Below are positions 40,082 to 48,969 of a DNA stretch of 64,000 nucleotides, one piece after another (within the stretch, counting starts at the first letter, position 1; every line of letters starts with the position of its first letter). The stretch is taken from positions 228,515 to 292,514 of the forward strand of contig NZ_JAXIVS010000015.1 of assembly GCF_034259325.1 (NCBI RefSeq), given 5' to 3'. The notes under the pieces are model-generated. The model had not been told where the DNA came from and searched no databases. It worked only from the letters and a program-made list of their open reading frames with translations. The position numbers and the translations under genes are program-made. This DNA comes from Hyalangium ruber. Lineage in GTDB: Bacteria > Myxococcota > Myxococcia > Myxococcales > Myxococcaceae.

Positions 40082-43000
40082 TCATGCGTCACCAAGCGCC
40101 TCGAGCCCCAGCCCCGCTGCTCGCACTGCCTCTTCGCCGAGCCAGTCCCTGGCCAGCGCCAGCAGCCGGGCGTGGTTCGGCACCTGGGTGAGGTACCGCG
40201 CGCGCGTGGCGGCGTCGGGCAGATCCTCCACGCGCGGGCGCAACCGGGAGAGCGTGGTCCGTAGCATCTCCCGCGCGGACTGAGGCTGGCCCGTGGCCTC
40301 GCGCGCCTCCGCCACAGCCAGGCGCAGGTCGATCTCGCCAAACCCCGCCATTCCAATCCGCTCGAACAACTGGAGGGCCGCCTCGGCCACTTCGAGCGCC
40401 TCCCTGGACCGCCCCAGCGCGAGGAGGGTCTGAACGTGCAGCGCGTGGAACTCCCAGGAGCTCGTCGGGAACGGCCGCAACAACTCGCAAGCGGTGCGGG
40501 CCTCAGCCTCCGCGACCTCGAGATCGCCGCGATGGAGCGCCAGCTCGGCGAGCACCCCATGGGCGGGCCCCAGGAGCGACATGTTGTTCGCGGCAATGAC
40601 GGCCCGCGTGAGCTGCTCGGACTCCTCGAGCTGAGCGGGCGCTGCCACCCGGCAGAGGAGCCGCGCGAGGAACAGCCGTGCGTACGTGAGCGACATCGCC
40701 TCGCCCCGCCGCTCGGCCACCGCCAGGTTCTCCCGCAGCACCGCCTCCGCCCCCGTGTAGTCGCCCAGATCCGTGAGCGCCTTGCCCTGGTAGCCCCCAA
40801 CAATGCAGCGCTGCCGCCAGAGCTCGGCCTGCTCGGCGTAGCGCACGGACTCCGCGTCGGCCTGGGCGCAGGACCACGGCGCCTGCTCACCGATGTGATA
40901 GTGGTTGGCTTCACACCCCCGGACGTAGGACCTCGTGCTGAAATCCCGTGCGTCCAGGTGGACGCTCTCCGCGCGTACCCGCGCAAACAGGTCGTACGCG
41001 AGGTCCTTCGCGCCGGTGAGTTCGAGGACGGCGAACAGCCACGTGGCGGACCGGATGTATTCCCCCCGCGCCTCGGAGTTCGGAGGCACCTCCAGGAAGC
41101 GCCGCGTATGGACCAGGACGGCCTCTGGCTGCGAGAGGATGAGCGCCTGAAAAAGGTGGTGGTACGTCATGTACCAGCGCCGGCTCCCCGCCGGGAGCAG
41201 CTCCAGCGCCTCCACGGAGAGCGCCACGGCCTCCGAATACTGCTCGCGGCCCACGTGGGCGCTGGCCTTCAGGCTCAGCAACGCGCCCCGCTGCTCGCCC
41301 ACCGGGTCGCAGCTCAGGCCCCGCTCGGTGCAGGACAGGATCGCCTCGGCGTCATCGGCCTCGGAGGCCCGCTCGGCGGCACGCACGTAGTACACCACCG
41401 CCCGCTCCGGCTCCCCGCCCCGCTCGAAGTGCGTCGCGAGCGCCAGCGCATCACTCTCCCCTCGCTGCTCGAGCCACTCTCCCGCGAGCCGGTGCCCGAG
41501 CCGCCGATCTTCCTCGGTCAGCAGCGCATAGGCCCCCTCCCGGAGCAGTGCATGCCGGAAGGTGAACTCCGTCTCACCCGGGAAGCGGCTCTCCTCCCGA
41601 CGCACGAGCAGCTCCCGCTGGGCCAGGAGCAGAAGCCAGTCAAACGCCTGGTTCGTGCGCATGCCTCCGAGCAGGGCCACCGTGGCGCCCTTCCAGAAGA
41701 CCTCGCCGAAGATGCTGGCGGCCCGGAGCACCCGCCGCGCGTCAGGCTCCAACGCCGCCAGCCGCGACTGCACCATGGCGACGACCGTGTCCGGCAGCGC
41801 GCTCTTGCCCTCGGCCACGGCGCGGATCAGCTCCTCCAGGTAGAAGGCATTGCCCTCCGACAGCTCGATGAGCCGCTCGAGGGTTTGGTCCGCGAACTCC
41901 TCTCCGAGGACCGACCGCGCCAGCCGCTCGCTCGCCCTGCGCGACAACGAGCGCAGGCGGACTTCCTGCAAGTCCCGCTCGCTCCAGAGCCGGGGGAAGC
42001 GCGCGTGGACCTCGGGCCTCGCCAGGCCCAGCACGAAGACGGCCCGGTCCCTCGCCTTCAGGAGTCCCTGATCCACGAAGCGCATGCTCGCGGTGTCTCC
42101 CCAGTGCAGATCATCGAGGATGAGCACCACCGGGTGCGCCGCGCTCTCGAGCAGCAGGAAGTCCTCGAAGGCCTGGTGGAGCTGCGTGGCCATGAGCTGC
42201 ACGTCCTGCCGCGCGGCGGCCAGTTGGGGGCTGACGGGCTCCGGGAAAGGGACACCCACCAGCTCACCGAGGAACTCGCGGAGCCGCTGTCCTCTGGCTG
42301 ACGCCACGTCCTCGGTGAAGCGGGCCCGCAGCCTCTCGCGCCACGCCTCGGGGGGCTCGCTGCCCGGCAACCCCAGCGCACCGCGCAGCACCTGGCCCAG
42401 CAGGTACAGCGAGGAGCCCGCGTGCGAAGAGTCGGCCCTGCCAAACCAGATCGCCGCCTCCGGAGCCCGCCGCCGGATCGACTGGATGAACTCGCGGGCC
42501 AGCCGCGACTTGCCCATCCCCACGGGCGCCGTGACCAGGAAGACCTGCGCCGAGACCTCCTCCATACAGGTGTCAAAGGCCTGCTCGAGCATCCGCAGCT
42601 CGATCTCCCGGCCCACGCAGGGCGTGGGCTTACCGAGCAGGGTCCGCGCCGCCTCGGCCCGGTCGCGCTCGCCCCAGAGCTCGGGTCCCCCCTCACCCTC
42701 GCGCCACTCGAAGCGTGCGTCGAGCAGCGCCGCCGTCATCGCGTCGATGGCCACGGGCCGAGGGCCCGAGGCCCGCGCCTCGTCGCATTGAGCGAGCCGT
42801 TGGGCCGCCCGCTCGATCGCCTCACCGAGCGCGGTGGCCTTGCGCGTCGCGCCACGGCCCGTGGCCAGGGCGATGGGAGCCTCCGCATGGTGCGCCCGGA
42901 GGGCGAACGCGAACCGCGCCGCGAGCGCGACATGGTCCTTGACGACGCCAGGGCCCCCAAAGGTGATGGCGATCGAACCATCCGCGAGGCGCTCCTGGCG

Positions 43001-43996
43001 GCCCCCCACCTCCTCGGCGGTGCTCCACACCTCCGCCGGGATGCTCCAGCCATCCACCGGCTGCGCTCCGGTCCTGCCGCGGCCAATCATCACCACCGAT
43101 ACCATCCGCTGCTCGTCCTCGGTGAGCGAGCCCGGAGGCGGAAGAGAGGGTGGCACGCGGTCCGAAGGCGCGGAGCCGCCCACGAGCGCCTCGAGCTCCG
43201 TGAGATCCGCGAGCAGCGCCATGCCATCCTGAGGCCGTGCCGTGGGCTCCTTGGCGAGCATCCGCGAGACGAGCGCGGAGAGTTCTGGGGCCACATCCGG
43301 GCGATAGGTCTCCAGCACCGGGGCCTCCATGAAGATGACCTTGGCCAGGATGGCGACCATGTGCTGGCCCTCGAAGGGGGGCCTTCCCGCGAGCAGCTCG
43401 AAGAGCACGCAGCCCAGCGAGAAGATGTCGAGCGCGGGCGTGAGCTTCTCGTCCCCCCGCGCCTGCTCCGGAGCCATGTACCCAGGCGTCCCCAGGGGCG
43501 TGCCCGTCTGGGTCATCCGCGTCTGACCGAGAAACCGTGCGATGCCGAAGTCCAGCAGCCGGGTCCGGCTGACGTCGTCATTCTCGATGAAGAGGTTGGC
43601 CGGCTTGATGTCGCGGTGGATCAGCCCCAGGGAATGGGCCTCTCCCAGCGCGCTGGCCACGCGCTTGGCGAGGACCAGCACCTCCTCGACGCTGAGCCGC
43701 CGCCGGAGCAGCAGCGTGGCGAGATCCTCCCCCTCGAGCCACTCCATGGCGAGGTAGGGAAGGCCCTCTTCGGTGACTCCGTAGGCGGCGGGCCGGACGA
43801 TCGCGGGATGATGCAGCTGCGCGAGCGTGCGTGCCTCCTGCTCGAACCGTTCCCGATCCGAGGCATCGCGCAGGAACTTGAGGGCGACGAGACGACCGGT
43901 CTCCGTGTCGAGGCCCTGGAAGATCTCGCCCATTCCCCCCAAGCCCGCGCGCCTCTTGAGCTCGAAGCGTCCAGCGATGAGGGCTCCAGGGCGCAT
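40082..43996 (-). CDS. Ser/Thr kinase fused to degenerate cyclase-like, AAA ATPase and TPR regions
   Basis: 1304 residues. The kinase is complete: LGGMGEIFQG (19-28), Lys40, HRDIKPAN (127-134), DFG (149-151) and GTPGYMAPEQAR (169-180). Residues ~297-440 resemble a class III nucleotide cyclase homology domain (VSVVMIGRGRTG..GSIAITFGG..AARFAFALRAHH) but lack its metal-binding Asp pair. An AAA16/STAND-like ATPase starts near 459 (TPCVGREIELRMLEQAF) with Walker A APVGMGKSR at 490-498 and a Walker B LILDDLHWGD. The last ~500 residues are TPR-like helices. This order is found in myxobacterial signalling and in LuxR/guanylate-cyclase relatives that sense partners by TPR. The kinase is likely the output; the ATPase may gate it. 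Convergent with leuS. Confidence 0.9.
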   Translation of the reverse strand: MRPGALIAGRFELKRRAGLGGMGEIFQGLDTETGRLVALKFLRDASDRERFEQEARTLAQLHHPAIVRPAAYGVTEEGLPYLAMEWLEGEDLATLLLRRRLSVEEVLVLAKRVASALGEAHSLGLIHRDIKPANLFIENDDVSRTRLLDFGIARFLGQTRMTQTGTPLGTPGYMAPEQARGDEKLTPALDIFSLGCVLFELLAGRPPFEGQHMVAILAKVIFMEAPVLETYRPDVAPELSALVSRMLAKEPTARPQDGMALLADLTELEALVGGSAPSDRVPPSLPPPGSLTEDEQRMVSVVMIGRGRTGAQPVDGWSIPAEVWSTAEEVGGRQERLADGSIAITFGGPGVVKDHVALAARFAFALRAHHAEAPIALATGRGATRKATALGEAIERAAQRLAQCDEARASGPRPVAIDAMTAALLDARFEWREGEGGPELWGERDRAEAARTLLGKPTPCVGREIELRMLEQAFDTCMEEVSAQVFLVTAPVGMGKSRLAREFIQSIRRRAPEAAIWFGRADSSHAGSSLYLLGQVLRGALGLPGSEPPEAWRERLRARFTEDVASARGQRLREFLGELVGVPFPEPVSPQLAAARQDVQLMATQLHQAFEDFLLLESAAHPVVLILDDLHWGDTASMRFVDQGLLKARDRAVFVLGLARPEVHARFPRLWSERDLQEVRLRSLSRRASERLARSVLGEEFADQTLERLIELSEGNAFYLEELIRAVAEGKSALPDTVVAMVQSRLAALEPDARRVLRAASIFGEVFWKGATVALLGGMRTNQAFDWLLLLAQRELLVRREESRFPGETEFTFRHALLREGAYALLTEEDRRLGHRLAGEWLEQRGESDALALATHFERGGEPERAVVYYVRAAERASEADDAEAILSCTERGLSCDPVGEQRGALLSLKASAHVGREQYSEAVALSVEALELLPAGSRRWYMTYHHLFQALILSQPEAVLVHTRRFLEVPPNSEARGEYIRSATWLFAVLELTGAKDLAYDLFARVRAESVHLDARDFSTRSYVRGCEANHYHIGEQAPWSCAQADAESVRYAEQAELWRQRCIVGGYQGKALTDLGDYTGAEAVLRENLAVAERRGEAMSLTYARLFLARLLCRVAAPAQLEESEQLTRAVIAANNMSLLGPAHGVLAELALHRGDLEVAEAEARTACELLRPFPTSSWEFHALHVQTLLALGRSREALEVAEAALQLFERIGMAGFGEIDLRLAVAEAREATGQPQSAREMLRTTLSRLRPRVEDLPDAATRARYLTQVPNHARLLALARDWLGEEAVRAAGLGLEALGDA

Positions 43997-44201
43997 GGAG
44001 GACTCATCCTGTGTCCGGGATCGACCTGGGACAAGTTACGATCCCGCGAGCGAGCACCGGACTGTTGTCGACCCACCTGCACATCGCTCTCCGGACGGAT
44101 GGATTGTGGATTCCCACGCCCTCCAGGCGGGCATACTGCGCGATGGGTGAGCGGGCGACGCTTCTCCCCTCTTCTCCGCGCTCCCCCATGAATCGAGGTC
44201 G

Positions 44202-45179
44202 ATGACCATGCGCAACACGAAGAAGGGGCTCGCGCCGCCCCCGTTCGATCCCGAACTCGCCGAAATCCTTCCTGCGTTCGCCGGGGCCGCCCCCATCAAC
44301 ATGACGGCCGATCAGATCGAAAAATATCGCGCCATTCCCATGCCTTCGATCGCTGAGCAGATCGGCAATCAGCCGGTCCAGTGCGTCGACTTCACCCTCC
44401 CCGGCTACCAAGGGGTCGACATCGCCGTCTCGGTGATCTCGCGGAAAGACCATGCCAAACCGGGCCCCGGCATCTATCACATCCACGGTGGCGGGATGGT
44501 CATGGCCAACCGTTTCGCAGGTGCCTCCGACCTGGTGGCGTGGGCGATGAAGTTCGACGCGGTGTGCGTCACGGTCGAATACCGACGGGCACCCGAGAAC
44601 CCCGACCCGATCCCCGTCGAGGACTGCTACGCGGGACTCGTGTGGATGACCGCACACGCGGAGAAGCTGTTGATCAACCCGGAGCGGCTCATCGTCTTCG
44701 GAGGAAGCGCTGGGGGCGGCCTGTCCGCGGGCACTACCCTGTTGGCGCGCGACCGCAAGGGGCCGAAGCTGTTCGGACAACTCCTCCAGTGCCCCATGCT
44801 CGACGATCGGAACGAAACCGTCTCCTCGTACCAGATGCAGGGGATCGGCATCTGGGATCGCGTCAGCAACCTGACCGGCTGGACGGCCCTGCTCGGTAAC
44901 CGGCGCGGAACGGACAACGTGTCAATCTATGCGGCACCCGCGCGCGCGACCGATCTGAGCGGCCTGCCTCCTACATTCATCGACGTGGCGTCGGCGGAGG
45001 TCTTCCGCGACGAGGCCGTTGCCTATGCGAGCGCGATCTGGGCGGCAGGCGGAGACGCGGAGCTCCACGTCTGGGGCGGCGCGTTTCACGGCTTCAACCA
45101 GATGGCGCCGAATGCCGCCATCTCCCGGGCCGCGAATGCGGCTCGCGAGGCATGGCTCGAACGGCTGCTGTCTCGGTAA
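44202..45179 (+). CDS. alpha/beta hydrolase, hormone-sensitive-lipase family esterase
   Basis: 325 residues (a second ATG at 44208 would lose two). Family IV/HSL signature HGGG at 95-98 builds the oxyanion hole; the nucleophile Ser169 lies in GGSAGGG, the acid is in the FIDVASAEVFRDEA segment and the His in GAFHGFN. This is the family of carboxylesterases on short acyl chains. No signal peptide, so cytosolic. It is followed after 12 bases by the SEDS-like membrane gene on the same strand. Slightly lower GC in the first third hints at possible transfer but is within ordinary variation. Confidence 0.9.
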   Translation: MTMRNTKKGLAPPPFDPELAEILPAFAGAAPINMTADQIEKYRAIPMPSIAEQIGNQPVQCVDFTLPGYQGVDIAVSVISRKDHAKPGPGIYHIHGGGMVMANRFAGASDLVAWAMKFDAVCVTVEYRRAPENPDPIPVEDCYAGLVWMTAHAEKLLINPERLIVFGGSAGGGLSAGTTLLARDRKGPKLFGQLLQCPMLDDRNETVSSYQMQGIGIWDRVSNLTGWTALLGNRRGTDNVSIYAAPARATDLSGLPPTFIDVASAEVFRDEAVAYASAIWAAGGDAELHVWGGAFHGFNQMAPNAAISRAANAAREAWLERLLSR

Positions 45180-45191
45180 AGGTTGTCTCCC

Positions 45192-46091
45192 ATGCGCTCC
45201 CTTTCGTCTCAGCTGACGTTCCTCGCGGTTGGCGCGCTTCCATTCGCGGCCATCCTCATCGGAGGTTGGGTGGCCTACCTCCACGGTATCGCCCCGAGGG
45301 CCTTTGGCCCCAACGTGGTGGCGGCAGGGCTGGGACTCGCGCTCGTGGCCGGGCTCCTCCGGCTCTCGTGGGAGAGCGTGGTTCGCCAGGCACCCCTCAT
45401 CGCGGCCGCAATCGGGGGCCTGCTGGCCACCACCCTGCTGTTCCCTGGGCTCGAAGGCGTACACCGCTGGATCGCCCTGGGGCCCTTACGTCTGAATGCC
45501 TCATCGGTGGTGATGCCGTGGTTCCTGATGGCGGTGGGAGGGCTCCTGATCCGAGCCCGCCCCGCCCTTGCCTGTGGCTGGGTTGCGGCAATCCAAGCGC
45601 TTCACGTCCTCCAGCCCGATTCGGGGCAGGCGACGGCGTTGGGCGTCAGTGCAGCGCTCCTTCTCTGGACCACGCCGTCCACGGGCACCCGGTGGCGCGT
45701 CGTCGCGAGCACCTTGGCATTGCTGGGAGCCGCAGCGGCTTGGATGAGGCCCGATCCCTTAGGAGCGATTCCCCACGTGGAGCGCATCCTTCACCTTGCG
45801 GCGAATGTTGGAGCACCCTGGCTCGTTGCCTCACTGCTGTCAGTGGGGGCCCTCCTAACTCCCGCCATTCACCATGCCGTGAGGTTGTTCTCCCGTCACA
45901 GCGAGGCGGCACCGCTGGCTGCTTCCCTGGCCGTGTATTTCGGGCTGACCTTCATCGTCACTGAGTTGGGCAACTTCCCGGTTCCTGTGCTGGGGGCTGG
46001 CGCAAGCCCCGTGCTGGGCTGGTATTACCTGTTTGGGTTGCTCCACCTCTCCGCTCGAGCGCCGCTGTCTCAATCCGAGGAGGGCCGCTGA
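45192..46091 (+). CDS. divergent SEDS (FtsW/RodA-like) membrane protein, short
   Basis: 299 residues, about eight hydrophobic segments, from the ATG at 45192. The stretches EGVHRWIALGPLR (89-100) and LQPDSGQATAL (140-150) copy two SEDS hallmarks, (R)RWIxLGxxxxQPSE and QPDxG. SEDS proteins polymerise glycan strands with a catalytic Asp in the loop after the QPDxG region; here that region (HVERILHLAANVG) shows no such motif, and the protein is shorter than FtsW or RodA (~370-410). The usual QPSE is replaced by LNASS. It may be a pseudo-SEDS or a regulator. No mreC, mreD or class B penicillin-binding protein is next to it. The SEDS link is inference from motifs. Confidence 0.65.
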   Translation: MRSLSSQLTFLAVGALPFAAILIGGWVAYLHGIAPRAFGPNVVAAGLGLALVAGLLRLSWESVVRQAPLIAAAIGGLLATTLLFPGLEGVHRWIALGPLRLNASSVVMPWFLMAVGGLLIRARPALACGWVAAIQALHVLQPDSGQATALGVSAALLLWTTPSTGTRWRVVASTLALLGAAAAWMRPDPLGAIPHVERILHLAANVGAPWLVASLLSVGALLTPAIHHAVRLFSRHSEAAPLAASLAVYFGLTFIVTELGNFPVPVLGAGASPVLGWYYLFGLLHLSARAPLSQSEEGR

Positions 46092-46578
46092 GGAGCCCCC
46101 CGAATCCGCAGTGGCAGCATAAATATCTGCGTCGTTTTTTACTTTGATTTCCGCGTTCGACGCGATGGCGAGTTGTTCCGTCGAGGCCATTGAGAATGAG
46201 TGCCTGAAGCTTGCGTCCCAGCACACCGCGCTGCTTCGCCGTTTGGGCGACAACCCAGCCTGAACCGGCCTCACTTCGGGTACTTCTGGGGCAACCTTTT
46301 GGCCCGTTGCCTCGGTCAGCACACTCGCCTCTTCCAGCTTCGGATCCAAATCCGCTTGAGGGAACGCACCTCGCTGCTGCTGCGGCGCGAGGACTTCGAC
46401 GCGTCGATCCTCACGCACCCACACTTCCTCGTACTGGTGCCCGAGTTGTCCGAGCAATTCTTGCGCCGCAGCGAGACTCTCACGGGCGAGCAGGTAATCG
46501 AGCTGACGGCGGAAAACTTGCTAGTATGCAAAGAGCTCTTCGGCGCTACAGACAATGCCTAATCTGGCGTCTATATAT
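46092..46578. other. gap with degenerate GC-rich coding-like fragments, left border of the AT-rich islet
   Basis: No complete gene is convincing. The first ~75 bases turn AT-rich (TTTTTTACTTTGATTT around 46135-46150) and hold the left copy of the 12-bp repeat. From ~46200 to 46550 GC rises again and all three minus frames plus one plus frame are open for 80-130 codons without recognised domains. One minus-strand frame (coding toward lower coordinates from ~46520) reads as a charged, helical stretch (RRQLDYLLARESLAAAQELL) with host-like codon use, entered from a stop, so it is probably a 5'- or 3'-truncated gene remnant. A plus-strand reading ends at 46562. Neither was assigned. Confidence 0.5.
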
Positions 46579-47655
46579 TTAGACGCGAATAGCGACACCG
46601 TAAGCCTTATAAAGTTCAGAAATAAGCTCACAGAGGTACTCGATAGCCTGATCCCAGTCGCCAATTGCATTGGCGGGCGGCTGCGTGGCTGCTCTACTGG
46701 CACGGAAATGTGCGATGCCATTTCGGACTTTATAAATTGATCCGCCGACCATTTCCACCAGCCCGGATGGTTCAGGCGCCTGGGTTTTACAGAAACCCAA
46801 CCGAAGTCTCTCAATAAGTGGTGGATTGGATATTTCCCTGAGAAGCCTCTTAAGAGCAATATCTTCCTTAGGGCGCCAATCAAGATGTTTAGAGATTTGC
46901 TCCCCTAGGGTTGCGTGCGATGCAGTACCCAATCCCTTTCTTAAATCTTCCACATAGGGAACTTGGTAGAGTCGCTCAATGCAGCGGTAAAAGTCCAAGA
47001 ACGCATGCGTCCAATGTGATGCGGTGATGGCCCTAAATAAAACATCAGAAGCTATATTACCACACTCTCCTTCTATGAGTTCGGATATTCGCGCCCTCGT
47101 CGAAGTAGAGTAAGGCAACGGAATGCTGGCGTCCTTGTCTAGTAAAAACACCCCATAGACCTTGTATATCAGGTTTTCAGGATCATCTCCCCTCGCAACC
47201 TGATCAACTTCAAAAACTTGTATCGGTGCAAAGTATGGAGCGACGGTTGCTGCTTCGTAAGCCCCTTCAACTCCGAAGAGGTTCTCCGCGATGCGAACTC
47301 CAATGTCGCTGCTGGTAATAACCTTGTGTGCGTCAAGAGACCAGAGGAGCGTCAAGAGCCCTGCATGAGGAGGATGAGACTTGATACCTTGAATGGAGAT
47401 CGTGAGTTGACGTGATTCTGGCAGTACGACAAAAAGCCGAGCACTGTGCGATACAAGAGATGCCCACTTGCCAGGAAGGCACTCGCTGGAGTGCTCAACC
47501 TTGGCGTGCTTTAAAAAGTCTTTTTCCTCCTCGGAGGTCTTGACCCACCGTGGGGCTTTAATATTGGCAACATGATGGGCGACACCGGCGGCATCGACTA
47601 ACGCGGCCAGTTTTGCAAAAATCTTGCTGTTGGCCTCCTTCATGTTTCTAGACAT
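46579..47655 (-). CDS. HEPN-like protein, second gene of the islet
   Basis: 358 residues, AT-rich codons unlike the neighbours. The last ~150 residues are helical and carry YKVRNGIAHFR, an RNxxxH motif (Arg311, Asn312, His316), with an upstream acidic helix FLDFYRCIERLY (Glu227), the usual layout of HEPN domains. HEPN proteins are typically metal-independent RNases of toxin and defence systems. The N-terminal ~200 residues have mixed alpha/beta character (RLFVVLPESRQLTISIQG) and no recognised fold. It lies 12 bases after the DGQHR-like gene, on the same strand, so the two form an operon. The HEPN assignment comes from the motif and the helical context, not a search. Confidence 0.65.
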   Translation of the reverse strand: MSRNMKEANSKIFAKLAALVDAAGVAHHVANIKAPRWVKTSEEEKDFLKHAKVEHSSECLPGKWASLVSHSARLFVVLPESRQLTISIQGIKSHPPHAGLLTLLWSLDAHKVITSSDIGVRIAENLFGVEGAYEAATVAPYFAPIQVFEVDQVARGDDPENLIYKVYGVFLLDKDASIPLPYSTSTRARISELIEGECGNIASDVLFRAITASHWTHAFLDFYRCIERLYQVPYVEDLRKGLGTASHATLGEQISKHLDWRPKEDIALKRLLREISNPPLIERLRLGFCKTQAPEPSGLVEMVGGSIYKVRNGIAHFRASRAATQPPANAIGDWDQAIEYLCELISELYKAYGVAIRV

Positions 47656-47667
47656 GGGACGGATTCA

Positions 47668-48969
47668 CTACTGCACACGCCAGCAGGCAGTCATTGACTT
47701 TAGCCTTGGTCCCTCTTCAAGAAACAGCCTGAAGGCATCTGTAAAGAGTGTTCGCTCAAAATCTCCAATTTTGCTAGACGGCTTATCCAAGACTTCGTTC
47801 AGCGTTGCGAAGTCAAGAAAAGCGGAGAGTTCTTCTTCGTTAAGGGTGGATACATACTTACTCACCTTATTGCATTGATCGGAGATATTTTTAACAGCTG
47901 CCAGCTGTTCATCATGGCTGCGATTGGCGCCAGGGCGTCCATATATCTTCTGTGCAGCAGCTGCCATGAACCCAACGCAGGCGGGTTGGCTGTCGAAGAG
48001 ACTGCGCCCTGCATTGAATCGCCTGAGACTCTTGGGAGTGCCGGGCATTTGACCAAAAGCACGGTCGAGCGCAATCATCTGCCTAAAAACTTCGATGAAA
48101 TGCGGCAAGAAGTCACTGGTGGAGACTGCTTCAATCATATCCAGTCGCGAGAATTGATCTGCCAGCACGGACTCTTTGTCAACCTGTGCTTTTCTGAGAC
48201 CAAAAGCTATATACATCTCTACAACGTCGTTCGCTTGATACTCGCCTGGATTAAAGCGACGGCTCTTGTTGTCAATACTGTAGATTTCAGGAGGTGTATT
48301 GTCAGATTCAAGCTCAGAGCGAATCTCTCTGATGAGCGAAGCATTTATGACTTCGATCTGCCGTCGGAGATTCCAAGGAACCTGCCCAGTGTTGAGGATT
48401 AGCATTCGATAAGTCAGGCTTGAGGTTTTGTCCGCAAGCCAGAGTTCGACACGGAGTTCACGGCCCTTGAGTTCTTTTTGATGATCAAGCAACACTGTAG
48501 TGCGCTGCATCCCATCTATGATTGAAACTGCAGATGGATCTAGCTTTGCCAGCATTTTTCTAAGTTTTGAACTGGTCCACGAGGGGACTTGCGTCAATCT
48601 CTTATGAGGCAGAAGAATCCCAACGACTACAGGAGGAAGCACTGCGCCTGCTCTAAGATCGCTGGCCATTCGATCGCGAATACGCACTGCGGAGCTAGTC
48701 TGGAGTGCTTCGCGCTGCCCTTCAATGCTTCCTCGTCTCTGGTAAGCTGGATTGGTCAACGAGAGGTAGTCCTCAGTGCTCATGCTGACCAGAGTCGAAA
48801 GACTTCCTACTCTTTCGTCGGGTATTATGTGCCGTATCTCTAAAGAATCTAGAGACGAGGATATATTCGCTGCAGCTCTAGTCCTGGACGTCGAGCGACT
48901 GGTTGAGGAAGAACGGGATGGTCCTTCTGCGGAACGTGACTTGAGGTTTGCTGTTTTGGACCGTGGCAT
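47668..48969 (-). CDS. DGQHR/ParB-like protein, first gene of the islet
   Basis: 433 residues starting at ATG 48969. Residues 8-40 are Ser/Arg-rich and disordered. A SIIDGMQRTTVLLDHQ segment (149-164) matches the DGQ(H/Q)R motif of DGQHR, DndB and DUF262/ParB-like folds, with Met for Gln; RMLILNTGQVPWNLRRQI (188-205) follows at the position of the N-T-x-Q helix found in DGQHR proteins, and NPAYQRR (73-79) plus GAVLPPVVVGIL (108-119) precede as in those folds. DndB is the regulator of phosphorothioation clusters; GmrS/DUF262 relatives hydrolyse NTPs or cut modified DNA. Nothing here fixes the enzymatic activity. Codon use and G+C are unlike the host. Followed by the HEPN gene. Confidence 0.65.
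   Translation of the reverse strand: MPRSKTANLKSRSAEGPSRSSSTSRSTSRTRAAANISSSLDSLEIRHIIPDERVGSLSTLVSMSTEDYLSLTNPAYQRRGSIEGQREALQTSSAVRIRDRMASDLRAGAVLPPVVVGILLPHKRLTQVPSWTSSKLRKMLAKLDPSAVSIIDGMQRTTVLLDHQKELKGRELRVELWLADKTSSLTYRMLILNTGQVPWNLRRQIEVINASLIREIRSELESDNTPPEIYSIDNKSRRFNPGEYQANDVVEMYIAFGLRKAQVDKESVLADQFSRLDMIEAVSTSDFLPHFIEVFRQMIALDRAFGQMPGTPKSLRRFNAGRSLFDSQPACVGFMAAAAQKIYGRPGANRSHDEQLAAVKNISDQCNKVSKYVSTLNEEELSAFLDFATLNEVLDKPSSKIGDFERTLFTDAFRLFLEEGPRLKSMTACWRVQ

Noticed and set aside
47875-48402. A 175-codon plus-strand open frame inside the islet
   Set aside because: It lies antisense to the DGQHR-like gene, has no recognised motif and no ribosome site.
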